Shown here piece after piece: positions 1 through 9,754 of a stretch of 64,000 bases of DNA. Below the pieces are notes generated by a model. That model saw nothing but the letters and a program-made list of their open reading frames with translations. It searched no databases and had not been told where the DNA came from. Positions within the stretch are counted from its first letter, which is position 1. Each line of letters opens with the position of its first letter. Source of the DNA: Achromobacter mucicolens (GTDB lineage Bacteria; Pseudomonadota; Gammaproteobacteria; Burkholderiales; Burkholderiaceae_B); NCBI RefSeq assembly GCF_902859725.1, contig NZ_CADIJP010000017.1, positions 1-64,000 on the forward strand. The letters are read 5' to 3'. The position numbers and the translations under genes are program-made.

Positions 1-1
1 C

Positions 2-598
2 GCGGCGGGGATCGAAATGCTGGCCTGCGGGACGGAGCTGGTGTTGAGGCACTTTAACGCCGGAAGCACGACCGGGGTCGGGGCCACGGTGTTCTTGGGG
101 AGGTTGCGGCTGTGGGGTGGGGCGTTGGCGACGGCGGGGAGCGTCGTGCTGCTGACTTACGAATGGGACGATGGTACTGCTGCCTTTCGGGCCGATCGCG
201 CCGTGCTTGGGGTGGCATACAGAATTCGGTTTTGGGTTGTGGCTGCGATGTCCGTCAGTCAAGCGAGCATGGCGGTCGCGGCAGCAGGCCCAATGTTCAA
301 GATGTTGGCCGAGCGCGCGATTGGGACCAAGCTCTCCTTCATCTGGAGCTTGTTCGTTCGGATTTCGGCGCTGTTAGCGCAACGAGCGGTAACCCTCTTC
401 TTGAGGCGGGTCTTGCTCCGCGGAACGTTGATGACCGCGGCAGCGACGGTGCTGATTGCGATATTTGATGACGACGCTTTAGAGAAGTGGTGCAAGCGCT
501 CTATCTATCGCGGCCCAAAGTATAGGGACGAAAAGGCTTTTGATGATATCGCAGATGAATTGGCGGGTTTGTACGGCGCGCTCTCGGAGGTTATTTGA
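2..598 (+). CDS. C-terminal part of a T6SS effector-like membrane protein (BTH_I2691-like family), 5' end outside window
   Basis: The frame is open to the first base of the window, so this is the 3' part of a longer gene; an internal ATG lies at 17. The visible ~198 residues are hydrophobic, with at least two membrane-spanning stretches (about residues 75-95 and 135-155 counted from that ATG). They end in a charged tail around DALEKWC and an acidic helix. As I recall the family, hydrophobic helices followed by a D-A-L-x-x-W-C tail mark the C-terminus of large VasX-like/BTH_I2691-type T6SS proteins. The downstream DUF6708 gene supports this. The stop overlaps the next start (TGATG). The family is assigned by pattern memory and the toxic activity is not visible here. 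Confidence 0.55.
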   Translation, partial: AAGIEMLACGTELVLRHFNAGSTTGVGATVFLGRLRLWGGALATAGSVVLLTYEWDDGTAAFRADRAVLGVAYRIRFWVVAAMSVSQASMAVAAAGPMFKMLAERAIGTKLSFIWSLFVRISALLAQRAVTLFLRRVLLRGTLMTAAATVLIAIFDDDALEKWCKRSIYRGPKYRDEKAFDDIADELAGLYGALSEVI

Positions 599-1719
599 TG
601 TACGTCGCTGAATGGACAGTCTGGTTCGGATGTCTTAAGTCCGATGCCTGGCTCACGAAGAATCTTGGTAACGGCAACACAGCGTCAGTTCCGATTGTTC
701 AGCCGGCCTACGAAGACAGTGTTATAGAAGACCGTGCCCGCCAAGCTGCCAAGCGGTTCGACAATGCCAGATCAATGGGGCCAGTCTACGCGTGCAACGA
801 TACGTACCTCGAGATGCGCTGCGGCGGCATGGAGGATAAAAGGGGATTCATTTCGCTCCTCACAATTGTGTTCATGTATCTTGGTATCGGCTCCTGGCTA
901 GATTTTGATGGAAGAATTGTTTGGGCGGTCGTATCGGGCTCGGGAGCTGTATACGATCGAGCGCTTTCGATTGGAGATCTGTTTATGTTCCTCGTGGGGA
1001 CTGGCCTTACGGGGGGAGCGCTCTGGCTGTACTTCAAGTATGCATTTCGCTTCACGCGCCTTGAAATGCTCACATCACGGCACCTCCTGATTCGCTTCAA
1101 CCGGATCACCCGTCAAGTCTTTCTTCATCGGCCGGCGAGCTGCGGGGGGATTCTGGTTTTGCCTTGGGAGGGTGTGCATACAGAGGAAATACCTGGATTG
1201 AGGCTGGTGATGGGTTGGTACCCAGGAGATAGCACGGACTTGCCTTTTCCGACCATCGTGTTTATCGGAAGGCAGAGCAGCCGTCTATCCGACCTACAGT
1301 CCGAATGGGAATTTATCCGCCGGTACATGGACGAAGGCGGTCTGCAAGCAGTCGAGAGACCGCGCATCAGCTCGCAGCTGCCTTTGCCCTGGCCAGCCTT
1401 CACGGCGCAGTTCGAGGCGCTAGGTCCGTTTCTGCGCAATAGCGGCCCGTTGACGTGGCTGGGTTGCGTGCTGATCTCTCCAGCCTTCGTCATTGTTGGC
1501 TTAGCGCATTGGGCTTCTTTGCTTCTGTGCTGGCGTCCACGTTGGCCGCGCGTTATTCGTGAGGCAGGCCAGCCGGGAAAGCCGGCGCCCGCTTTCACTA
1601 CCGTCGCTGACTATCCGCCGGACGTTCAGGCACAGTTGCTGGCCAATGCGCACCGCTGGAAATTGCGGCCGGGGCGGGCCCCTGTGAATTCGTCGCGCGT
1701 GGGAAAGCGCCGTGGGTGA
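598..1719 (+). CDS. DUF6708 domain membrane protein, T6SS effector-associated
   Basis: A 373-residue protein whose ATG at 598 overlaps the upstream stop; a TTG immediately before it is possible but less likely. It shows the DUF6708 layout: a short N-terminal region with a C-N-D-T-Y-L-E-M-R-C segment near residue 65, two membrane segments at about residues 80-100 and 120-145, and then a soluble segment containing R-L-E-M and H-L-L-I-R-F-N followed by an aromatic-rich region. A further hydrophobic segment lies near residue 285. Genes of this family sit next to T6SS effectors of the preceding type, where they are suspected immunity or accessory membrane proteins. That role is inference; no experimental function can be read from the sequence. 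Confidence 0.6.
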   Translation: MYVAEWTVWFGCLKSDAWLTKNLGNGNTASVPIVQPAYEDSVIEDRARQAAKRFDNARSMGPVYACNDTYLEMRCGGMEDKRGFISLLTIVFMYLGIGSWLDFDGRIVWAVVSGSGAVYDRALSIGDLFMFLVGTGLTGGALWLYFKYAFRFTRLEMLTSRHLLIRFNRITRQVFLHRPASCGGILVLPWEGVHTEEIPGLRLVMGWYPGDSTDLPFPTIVFIGRQSSRLSDLQSEWEFIRRYMDEGGLQAVERPRISSQLPLPWPAFTAQFEALGPFLRNSGPLTWLGCVLISPAFVIVGLAHWASLLLCWRPRWPRVIREAGQPGKPAPAFTTVADYPPDVQAQLLANAHRWKLRPGRAPVNSSRVGKRRG

Positions 1720-1736
1720 GAGGCGACTCGCGGCTT

Positions 1737-2180
1737 TTAACCGCCCCGATCCCCCGCCGCCCTGACAAAATTCTCCTCCAACACGCTCAACACCCGATTC
1801 AGCGTATCCACATCCGCCGCGGACAACCCCTTCAGCGACTCCTCAAAGAACTGCGCCCGCTTCGGCAGCGCCTCATTCACCACCGCCTGCCCTTCAGCTG
1901 TCAGCGTCGCATTCGTCAGCCGGTTGTCGTCGGCATCCACCGCCCGCGAAATCCATCCCAGCTTTTGCATCGCCTGCAATTGCCGCGTCAATGACGCCGG
2001 ATCCAACCGGCAACGTTCCGCCAGATGCTTCTGCGAACATTGCCCGTTCTCATGCAACGCCAGCAATATCCGCCAGCGCGGCAGCGCGTGGCCGACCTTG
2101 CTGCTGAAGGCGCTTTGCATCACGCGGTAGGTTTGGCCCATGTGCTGGATGACTTGCAGGCCTTGTTGTTGTTTGGGCAA
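1737..2180 (-). CDS. MarR family transcriptional regulator of the adjacent drug exporter
   Basis: A 147-residue winged-helix protein. The helix-turn-helix (about residues 53-75, around Q-K-H-L-A-E-R-C-R-L-D-P-A-S-L-T-R) and the wing (V-D-A-D-D-N-R) follow the MarR pattern. The start is a TTG at 2180, chosen because GGAGAG sits 6 nt upstream and the codon lies just after the exporter stop; in-frame ATGs at 2141 and 2117 would cut into the N-terminal dimerisation helix. It is in the same reading frame as the exporter, separated only by the TAG stop and one CTT codon. It is expected to repress its operon by binding the TTGAT-type palindromes at 3793-3812 and to respond to phenolic or lipophilic ligands; the ligand is unknown. 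Confidence 0.85.
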   Translation of the reverse strand: MPKQQQGLQVIQHMGQTYRVMQSAFSSKVGHALPRWRILLALHENGQCSQKHLAERCRLDPASLTRQLQAMQKLGWISRAVDADDNRLTNATLTAEGQAVVNEALPKRAQFFEESLKGLSAADVDTLNRVLSVLEENFVRAAGDRGG

Positions 2181-2183
2181 AAG

Positions 2184-3782
2184 CTACTCTCCGACGCCGG
2201 CGGGCTCCGGTTTGGATGGCCGGACCAGTTGCACCAGGGGCACGCGCCGCACGCACCAGATTGCGAAGACGGCGACGGCGAGGGCGATGAGTTGCCCTTC
2301 GTGGATGGCGCCCACCAGCGCGATGCGCGCGATTTCGATGAGCGACGTTCCGTCCTGGCCTTGATGGGCCAATTGTGCCAGGAACTCGGTCTGGGCCGCG
2401 GGGTTGACCAGCATCTGCGGGTCGTTGAGTTTGGGAAGCCATTGGGCGGAGGCGCCGCGCAGCGTGGATTCCACGCCGTTGAAGTAGCTGTGGCTGACCA
2501 TGGTGCCGACAACCGCGGTGCCCAGCATGCCGCCGATCATGCGCAGGGATTGCAGCAGCGCCGTGGCGATGCCCAGGTGGCTGCGGCCGGCGGTCTGTTG
2601 GGCGAAGACGGTGAGGTTGGGCATGATGAAGCCCATGCCCAGGCCGGCCATCAGCATGTAGCCGGCAATCAAGAGGTGCGAGGTGTAGTTGTGCGTGGTG
2701 ACGATGCCCAGGCACGAGAACGCCATGAGGATGAAGCCGGCGTACAGCATGCGATTGGGGTTGCGGATGCGGGTGATGATGCGGCCGTTGACGATGCTGC
2801 CGACGGTGATAAAGACCACCATGGGCGTGATGAGCAGGCCCGCCTGCTGGGGCGACAGCCCGAAGCCGCCTTGCAGGAGCAGCGGGGCGTAGAAGAGCAG
2901 GGAATACATCGTCACGCCGACCAGCAGGGCCAGGGTGAAGAGCGTGGCCAGGCCGCGGTTGCGGAACATGTCCAGGGGCAGAAGGGGATGCGGGCAGCGG
3001 CGCTCCCACCAGATCAGGGCGGCGAAGGCGGCGATGCTGCCGGCGCCCAGCAGCATGAGTGAGGGCGTGAAGCCGTCCTTGGGCAGGAGCTCGACGAGCA
3101 GTTGCAGGGCGCCCAGCGCCACGGCGATCAGGAGCGCGCCCTGCCAGTCCAGCCGGACCTTGCCGGGGCTTTGGTTGCGCAGGTGCGGCAGATAGCGGGC
3201 GACGAACCACAGGCCCAGGATGCCGATGGGCAGGTTGACGTAGAAGACGGAGCGCCAGCCGTAGTGCTCCGTCAAGGCCCCGCCTAGGGTGGGGCCGACG
3301 GCGTTGGCGATGCCGAAGGCGGCGCTGAGCATTACCTGCCAGCGCAGGCGCACGTGGGGATCGGGGAAGAGATCCGGGATACAGGCGAAGGCCGTGCCGA
3401 CCAGCATGCCGCCGCCGATGCCTTGCAGTGCCCGCGCCAGCACCAGTTCGAGCATCGTGTCCGCCGCGCCGCACAGGACCGAGGCCAGCGTGAACAGCAC
3501 GATGGCGGCCACGACGAAGGGTTTGCGTCCGTAGTAGTCGCCCAGCCTGCCGAAGATGGGCACGGTGATGACGGAGGTGAGGAGGTATGACGTCGCGACC
3601 CAGGCGTAGAGTTCGAAGCCCCGCAGCTCCGCCACAATGGTGGGCAGCGCGGTGCCCACCACGGTCTGGTCGATGGCGACCAGCATCATCACGAAGCACA
3701 TGCCCAACATGGCCAGCAGGGTTTGCCGGAAGGGCAGGATCTGGCCGGGCGAGTGTGGAGAAGTGGGGGCGGGGGCGGTCAT
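2184..3782 (-). CDS. MFS multidrug exporter, DHA2 (EmrB/QacA) family
   Basis: A 532-residue inner-membrane transporter with about 14 hydrophobic segments. MFS motifs are visible: the D-Q-T-V-V-G-T-A-L-P-T motif of helix 1 and a G-R-L-G-D-Y-Y-G-R-K loop after helix 2. The family exports drugs or toxic organics using the proton gradient; the substrate cannot be deduced. The start was taken at the ATG at 3782; an in-frame ATG at 3794 and a TTG at 3812 also exist, but the latter two overlap the palindromic operator and none has a strong ribosome binding site. It forms a two-gene operon with the downstream MarR gene (3 nt gap, same frame). Confidence 0.9.
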   Translation of the reverse strand: MTAPAPTSPHSPGQILPFRQTLLAMLGMCFVMMLVAIDQTVVGTALPTIVAELRGFELYAWVATSYLLTSVITVPIFGRLGDYYGRKPFVVAAIVLFTLASVLCGAADTMLELVLARALQGIGGGMLVGTAFACIPDLFPDPHVRLRWQVMLSAAFGIANAVGPTLGGALTEHYGWRSVFYVNLPIGILGLWFVARYLPHLRNQSPGKVRLDWQGALLIAVALGALQLLVELLPKDGFTPSLMLLGAGSIAAFAALIWWERRCPHPLLPLDMFRNRGLATLFTLALLVGVTMYSLLFYAPLLLQGGFGLSPQQAGLLITPMVVFITVGSIVNGRIITRIRNPNRMLYAGFILMAFSCLGIVTTHNYTSHLLIAGYMLMAGLGMGFIMPNLTVFAQQTAGRSHLGIATALLQSLRMIGGMLGTAVVGTMVSHSYFNGVESTLRGASAQWLPKLNDPQMLVNPAAQTEFLAQLAHQGQDGTSLIEIARIALVGAIHEGQLIALAVAVFAIWCVRRVPLVQLVRPSKPEPAGVGE

Positions 3783-3792
3783 TGTTGGACGC

Positions 3793-3812
3793 ATCAATAA
3801 TTGATCGATCAA
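3793..3812. promoter_or_regulatory. Probable MarR operator: two overlapping palindromes upstream of the exporter
   Basis: ATCAAT-A-ATTGAT (3793-3805) and TTGATCGATCAA (3801-3812) are both perfect inverted repeats and share a TTGAT half-site. Three half-sites thus lie just upstream of the MFS-marR operon. MarR proteins usually bind palindromes of this size over their own promoters. Binding is inference; the symmetry is directly visible. Confidence 0.65.
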
Positions 3813-4139
3813 CCATTCTAGTCCTACAATCCGCCGGACAGGAAGCCGTCAGCTTGGCCGATCCCGCTGACCGGCCTGATTTGTTACGATAGCGGTTATC
3901 TGCACGCTGGGTTACCGGCGTCTTCAGCAGGCCTTCCTCGGTAGCACCTTCCTTTGGCGCCCATGCCGCAGGCTCGGCAGGCGCGAGGACACGTCCTGAA
4001 AGGCAAGCCCTTCGTGGCAAGCCCTGGAATGCAGACAGTTCAATAGGCCGGCGGACTTGCGCCGGCAACGCACCTTCCCCCGCGCTTGGCGCGGTGGTCG
4101 GCATCAAGGATTTCCAGTCGAGGTACCGACGGGGCAGCA
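3813..4139. other. Intergenic region between divergent exporter operon and asmA-like gene; no gene seen
   Basis: This stretch of about 330 bp separates divergently transcribed genes. No convincing open reading frame occurs. A TACGAT hexamer at 3885-3890 could be a -10 element for the rightward gene, but no good -35 stands at the right distance. Several GC-rich short inverted repeats occur, such as GCCGGC-type arms near 4050-4070. I see no riboswitch or small-RNA signature. Confidence 0.4.
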
Positions 4140-6638
4140 ATGAAAACGTGGTTCAAGCGCATTTTGATAGGCCTGGTAGTGTTGGTTGTCGTGGCCGTCG
4201 TCGGCCTGGCCATCTTCTTGCTGACATTCGACCCCAACGCGTACAAGTACAAGCTGGAAGAGCTTGTTCAGGAACGCTATCAGCGCACGTTGACGATCGA
4301 CGGCGAGATCGAGCTTTCGCTCTTCCCGCGGATCGGCCTGTCGGTGCAGGGCGTGTCCCTGTCCGAACCCAATAGCACGGACACCTTTGCCTCCATCGAA
4401 AGCACGCGGCTGGCCGTGGCTGTGTGGCCGCTGCTGTCCAACAGCTTCGTTGTGGACCACGTTGCCATCAGCGGCCTGAAGGCGCGCGTGGTGCGCGACA
4501 AGCAGGGCCAGTTCAATTTCAGCAATCTGGTGGGCGGTACGCCGCCCGTCACCGATGCCCCCGGCAATCCGGCCGAGGCCCTGGTGGGCGCGGCCCAGAC
4601 CGCCGCTCAGGCGATCACCGGCGGCCCCGTGCCGTCGTCGCGCAACAACATGCAGATCGACATCGCCGGCCTGGACCTGAAGGACGGCGAAGTGCAGATG
4701 CAGGACGCGATCACCGGCATGGCGGTCGCGGTGACCCGTATCAACGCCAACACCGGCCGCGTCACGTTCAACCAGCCTTTCGATGTGCGGATGTCGGCCC
4801 GAGTCGAAGGCGGCTATCCTCGCGTTGACGCCAACCTGACCGGCCAGGCGTTGCTGACGCTGGACCCCTCGGCCAAGCGCTATGCCGCGCAAAAGCTTGA
4901 TTTGCGCATGGACGGCAAGTTGCCCGGCGCGGAGGCCAAGAGCCTCGTGATGCGCGGCAACCTGGCCTTCAATGGTCAGAAATCCGCACTGGACGTGGCC
5001 AGCCTGGAACTCCTGTTCCAGGGCGACGTGACCGAACCTTCGGCCAAGGCGACCAATGTGGAAGCCAGCGTGGCAATTCCCAAACTGGCGATCGACCCGC
5101 ACAAGAGCCAGCTCCAGATCGAAAAACTGGCCGTGCGCGCCAAGGGCGGCGTGGCCGATGGTCCGTTTGAACTGGCGGTCGATGCGCCGGCGCTCAATAT
5201 CTCGCCCGCGTCCGCCACCGGCGAGGCCCTGACCGGCCGCGTGCGCATCAGCGGCCTGGACGCCAGCTTCGGCCTGAACGGCATCAGCGGCAATGCCGGC
5301 GAACTGGACATCAAGGAAGCCAAGCTGGACAGCACGTCCAAGAAGGGCGAACGGGTGGTGAAGCTGAATTTTGCGTCGCCGCTCAGCCTGAATCTCTTGA
5401 TGCGCAGTGGCGCCATGTCGGCGCTGCGTGGCGACGTGAACATCACCGATCCGGGCCTGCCCAAGGGCAGCCTCCAGATCCCTGTGATCGGCAGCCTGAC
5501 GGTGGACCTGCTCAAGGACCAGGCCACCAGCAAGATCAACGCGGTGCTGGAAGGCGGCAAGTTCGACCTGAGCGCCGACATCACCAAACTGTCTGACACG
5601 CCGCAGATGAAGTTTGCGCTGGCCGTGGACACGCTGGACCTGGACAAGCTGGTGCCGCCGGTAGTGGCCGCGCCGCCCAAGCCGCCTGCGGACGGCAAGA
5701 AAGACGACAGCAAGCCCGCGCCGGCGCCCGCACCGGCCGCGCCCCCCGACGACACGATCAACCTGTCCGCGCTGGTGGGTCCCAGCGTGAACGGCACGCT
5801 GAAAGTGGGCAAGCTGGTCGTGCGCGGCCTGAAGGCCGACGAAGTGTCTGCGGCGGTCAAGCTGGACAAGGGCAAGCTCGACATCTCCAACCTCGCGGCA
5901 GGACTTTACGGCGGCAAGCTGGCCGGCGCCCTGTCGGTGGACGCGGCGCAGGGCAATCAGATCGCGACCAAGATGACGCTGGCCGATATTGCCATCGAGC
6001 CGCTGCTGATGGACCTGGCCAAACGGAACGTGCTGAGCGGCACGGGCAATCTGATGCTGGACCTGAAAACCGGGGGCGCCAACGTCTATGCCATGAAGAG
6101 CGGACTGGCGGGCGCGTTGCAAGTGCGCCTGCGCGATGGCGCGGTCAAGGGCATCGACCTGACGCAGACGCTGCGCGACCTGAAGGCCCGGTTCTCGCCG
6201 GACGCGCAGAACGAGACCGTGGCTGCCGACACCAGCAAGCAGACGCAGTTCTCCGAAATGGATGCGGACCTGGCCATCGCCAAGGGCGTGGCAACGGTCA
6301 AGCGCCTGAGCTTCGTGTCGCCGCTGCTGCGCGTCACACAGGGCGAGCCGGCCACCATCGACTTCGTCAAGAGCGAGCTGGATCTGGTGGCGCGCGCACG
6401 TGTCATCAACCCGGCGGCCAATCCCGACGGCAAGGAACTGATCGACCTGAAGGATGTGACCATTCCCGTCCATTTCAAGGGTCCGTTCGACAACCCCTCG
6501 TACACGCTGCTCTGGAAGGACGCCATCGGCGGCATCCTGAAGCGCAGCCTGGAGAACAAGCTCAAGGAAGCGGTCTCCGGCAAGGGCAAGAGCGGCGCCG
6601 CGGTGGACAAGGCCTTGAAGGGACTGTTGGGCAAATGA
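4140..6638 (+). CDS. AsmA family envelope protein
   Basis: An 832-residue protein with a single N-terminal membrane anchor (residues 8-29) followed by a long beta-rich periplasmic domain, the architecture of AsmA/YhdP/TamB-like proteins. The sequence just after the anchor (F-D-P-N-A-Y-K, then I-D-G-E-I-E-L-S-L-F-P-R-I-G-L) is the characteristic AsmA N-terminal motif. A Pro/Ala-rich linker lies at about residues 515-540. Members are implicated in phospholipid transport to the outer membrane. The ATG at 4140 is chosen over upstream in-frame starts because it places the signal anchor at the N-terminus. Its stop overlaps the start of the next gene (ATGA), indicating coupling. Confidence 0.88.
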   Translation: MKTWFKRILIGLVVLVVVAVVGLAIFLLTFDPNAYKYKLEELVQERYQRTLTIDGEIELSLFPRIGLSVQGVSLSEPNSTDTFASIESTRLAVAVWPLLSNSFVVDHVAISGLKARVVRDKQGQFNFSNLVGGTPPVTDAPGNPAEALVGAAQTAAQAITGGPVPSSRNNMQIDIAGLDLKDGEVQMQDAITGMAVAVTRINANTGRVTFNQPFDVRMSARVEGGYPRVDANLTGQALLTLDPSAKRYAAQKLDLRMDGKLPGAEAKSLVMRGNLAFNGQKSALDVASLELLFQGDVTEPSAKATNVEASVAIPKLAIDPHKSQLQIEKLAVRAKGGVADGPFELAVDAPALNISPASATGEALTGRVRISGLDASFGLNGISGNAGELDIKEAKLDSTSKKGERVVKLNFASPLSLNLLMRSGAMSALRGDVNITDPGLPKGSLQIPVIGSLTVDLLKDQATSKINAVLEGGKFDLSADITKLSDTPQMKFALAVDTLDLDKLVPPVVAAPPKPPADGKKDDSKPAPAPAPAAPPDDTINLSALVGPSVNGTLKVGKLVVRGLKADEVSAAVKLDKGKLDISNLAAGLYGGKLAGALSVDAAQGNQIATKMTLADIAIEPLLMDLAKRNVLSGTGNLMLDLKTGGANVYAMKSGLAGALQVRLRDGAVKGIDLTQTLRDLKARFSPDAQNETVAADTSKQTQFSEMDADLAIAKGVATVKRLSFVSPLLRVTQGEPATIDFVKSELDLVARARVINPAANPDGKELIDLKDVTIPVHFKGPFDNPSYTLLWKDAIGGILKRSLENKLKEAVSGKGKSGAAVDKALKGLLGK

Positions 6639-7021
6639 GCGACGACCAATTCCAGCCCATCGCCGAATGCGGCGTGACGGCGCAGGAGCAGGCGGCTGCC
6701 TACCATCGCCAGTGGCTGGTCGCCAATGATTCCGGGCAGTGGCTGAACCGCGAGCTGTGCCCCAGGCTGGCCGACGTGTCGGTGGAACTGCGCCTGGGCT
6801 ACCTGGTGCTGAAGGCGCCGGGCATGCTGCGCATGGATATCCCGCTGGACGTGATCGAAGACGACGACAGCGTGCGCTACAGCATGCTGGTGGGCGAGCA
6901 GACGATCGACGTCGTCGACGAAGGCGAGCTGGCCGCGGCCTGGATTTCGAACTTCGTGCAGGTGCCTTGCCGCATCATGAAGGTCCACCCGGACACACCC
7001 GTGACCAACTGGCCGGCCTGA
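6635..7021 (+). CDS. MOSC N-terminal beta-barrel domain protein (stand-alone domain)
   Basis: A 128-residue protein resembling the N-terminal beta-barrel domain that precedes MOSC domains: a W-L-V-A-N-D-S-G-Q-W-L core (residues 28-38), R-E-L-C-P-R-L, then L-V-L-K-A-P-G-M and a D-I-P-L-D segment. The C-terminal MOSC catalytic domain with its molybdenum-cofactor-binding cysteine is absent, so sulfur-carrier activity should not be assumed. The gene overlaps asmA by 4 nt and is probably translated with it. Domain assignment is by pattern; role unknown. Confidence 0.7.
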   Translation: MSDDQFQPIAECGVTAQEQAAAYHRQWLVANDSGQWLNRELCPRLADVSVELRLGYLVLKAPGMLRMDIPLDVIEDDDSVRYSMLVGEQTIDVVDEGELAAAWISNFVQVPCRIMKVHPDTPVTNWPA

Positions 7022-7040
7022 AGGCGGCCAGCGCCGGTTT

Positions 7041-8518
<1,478 letters not shown>

Positions 8519-8580
8519 CTACGGAAAGGCGAGGGGCCCGGCCATTGTAGCGCCGGGCGGCCGCGGCCCGGAAAGCGCGA

Positions 8581-8603
8581 AAAGGGCGCCTTCGCGCCCC
8601 TTT
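8581..8603 (-). terminator. Hairpin with T-run after coaD
   Basis: GGGCGC (8584-8589), loop CTTC, GCGCCC (8594-8599), flanked by A3 and T3 tracts. On the minus strand the stem is followed by TTTTC, a short intrinsic-terminator shape between coaD and the ferredoxin gene. The T-run is short, so termination may be partial. Confidence 0.6.
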
Positions 8604-8626
8604 GGGGATGGTGCGGGCGGGGCGCC

Positions 8627-9145
<519 letters not shown>

Positions 9146-9148
9146 TTA

Positions 9149-9754
9149 TTAGTGGTCTACACCATCCTCCGAAGCCGGATTATTGATCGATTTGCGCATC
9201 GCAGCAAATTCCAAAAGATGGAAGTGGACCGCGCCGGCCTTGTCCTGCCGCAGAATCTGGAATCCTTCGGGGGCTTCGATGGCGGATTCCGCCTCGACAT
9301 AGACTAGCCCGTGATCGGTCAAAATGCCTGGCAGGATCGGCCACAGGCGCGGCAGCCAGCCCTGTCCAAAGGGCGGATCCAGCAGGATGAGGTCGAACCG
9401 CGAGGCATCCATCCGTTCGGCGACCTGCATCGCGTCGCCCACATGGATGCGTATCATGTCGGCTTTGAGCTTGTCGCGCAGTGTCCGCAGCGCGGACGCG
9501 GCGGTCTTGTCCCGCTCGACCATCTGCACATGCGCCACGCCGCGCGAGGCCGCCTCGAAGCCCAGGGCGCCGCTGCCGGCAAAAAGATCCAGCACCTGCT
9601 TGTCGGCGAACTCGCCGCCCCACAGGTGCGTAAGCCAGTTGAACAGCGTCTCGCGGACCCGGTCGGGCGTGGGACGCAGCGTCTCCACGTCGGGCACGGC
9701 GATGGGGGTGCGCCTGTATTGGCCCCCGACGATACGAATATACTTGTTACCCAT
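9149..9754 (-). CDS. rsmD: 16S rRNA (guanine(966)-N(2))-methyltransferase
   Basis: A 201-residue SAM-dependent enzyme that methylates G966 of 16S rRNA in the 30S subunit. It shows the RsmD start I-R-I-V-G-G-Q-Y-R-R, the SAM motif V-L-D-L-F-A-G-S-G-A-L-G-F-E-A, and the catalytic L-L-D-P-P-F-G motif. The ATG at 9754 gives the normal family N-terminus and has a weak GAAGAAG upstream. Its start codon overlaps the ftsY start on the opposite strand (CATG). It is followed by coaD, a common bacterial pairing. Confidence 0.95.
   Translation of the reverse strand: MGNKYIRIVGGQYRRTPIAVPDVETLRPTPDRVRETLFNWLTHLWGGEFADKQVLDLFAGSGALGFEAASRGVAHVQMVERDKTAASALRTLRDKLKADMIRIHVGDAMQVAERMDASRFDLILLDPPFGQGWLPRLWPILPGILTDHGLVYVEAESAIEAPEGFQILRQDKAGAVHFHLLEFAAMRKSINNPASEDGVDH

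Noticed and set aside
2050-4140. Minus-strand frame of 696 codons overlapping the exporter
   Set aside because: Arg/His/Pro/Ala-rich shadow in another frame of the MFS gene, with no recognisable domain.
4104-6473. Long minus-strand reading frame (789 codons) opposite the AsmA gene
   Set aside because: Composition is His/Gln/Arg/Gly/Val-rich as expected from the antisense of GC-rich coding DNA. The AsmA frame has a signal anchor and family motifs.
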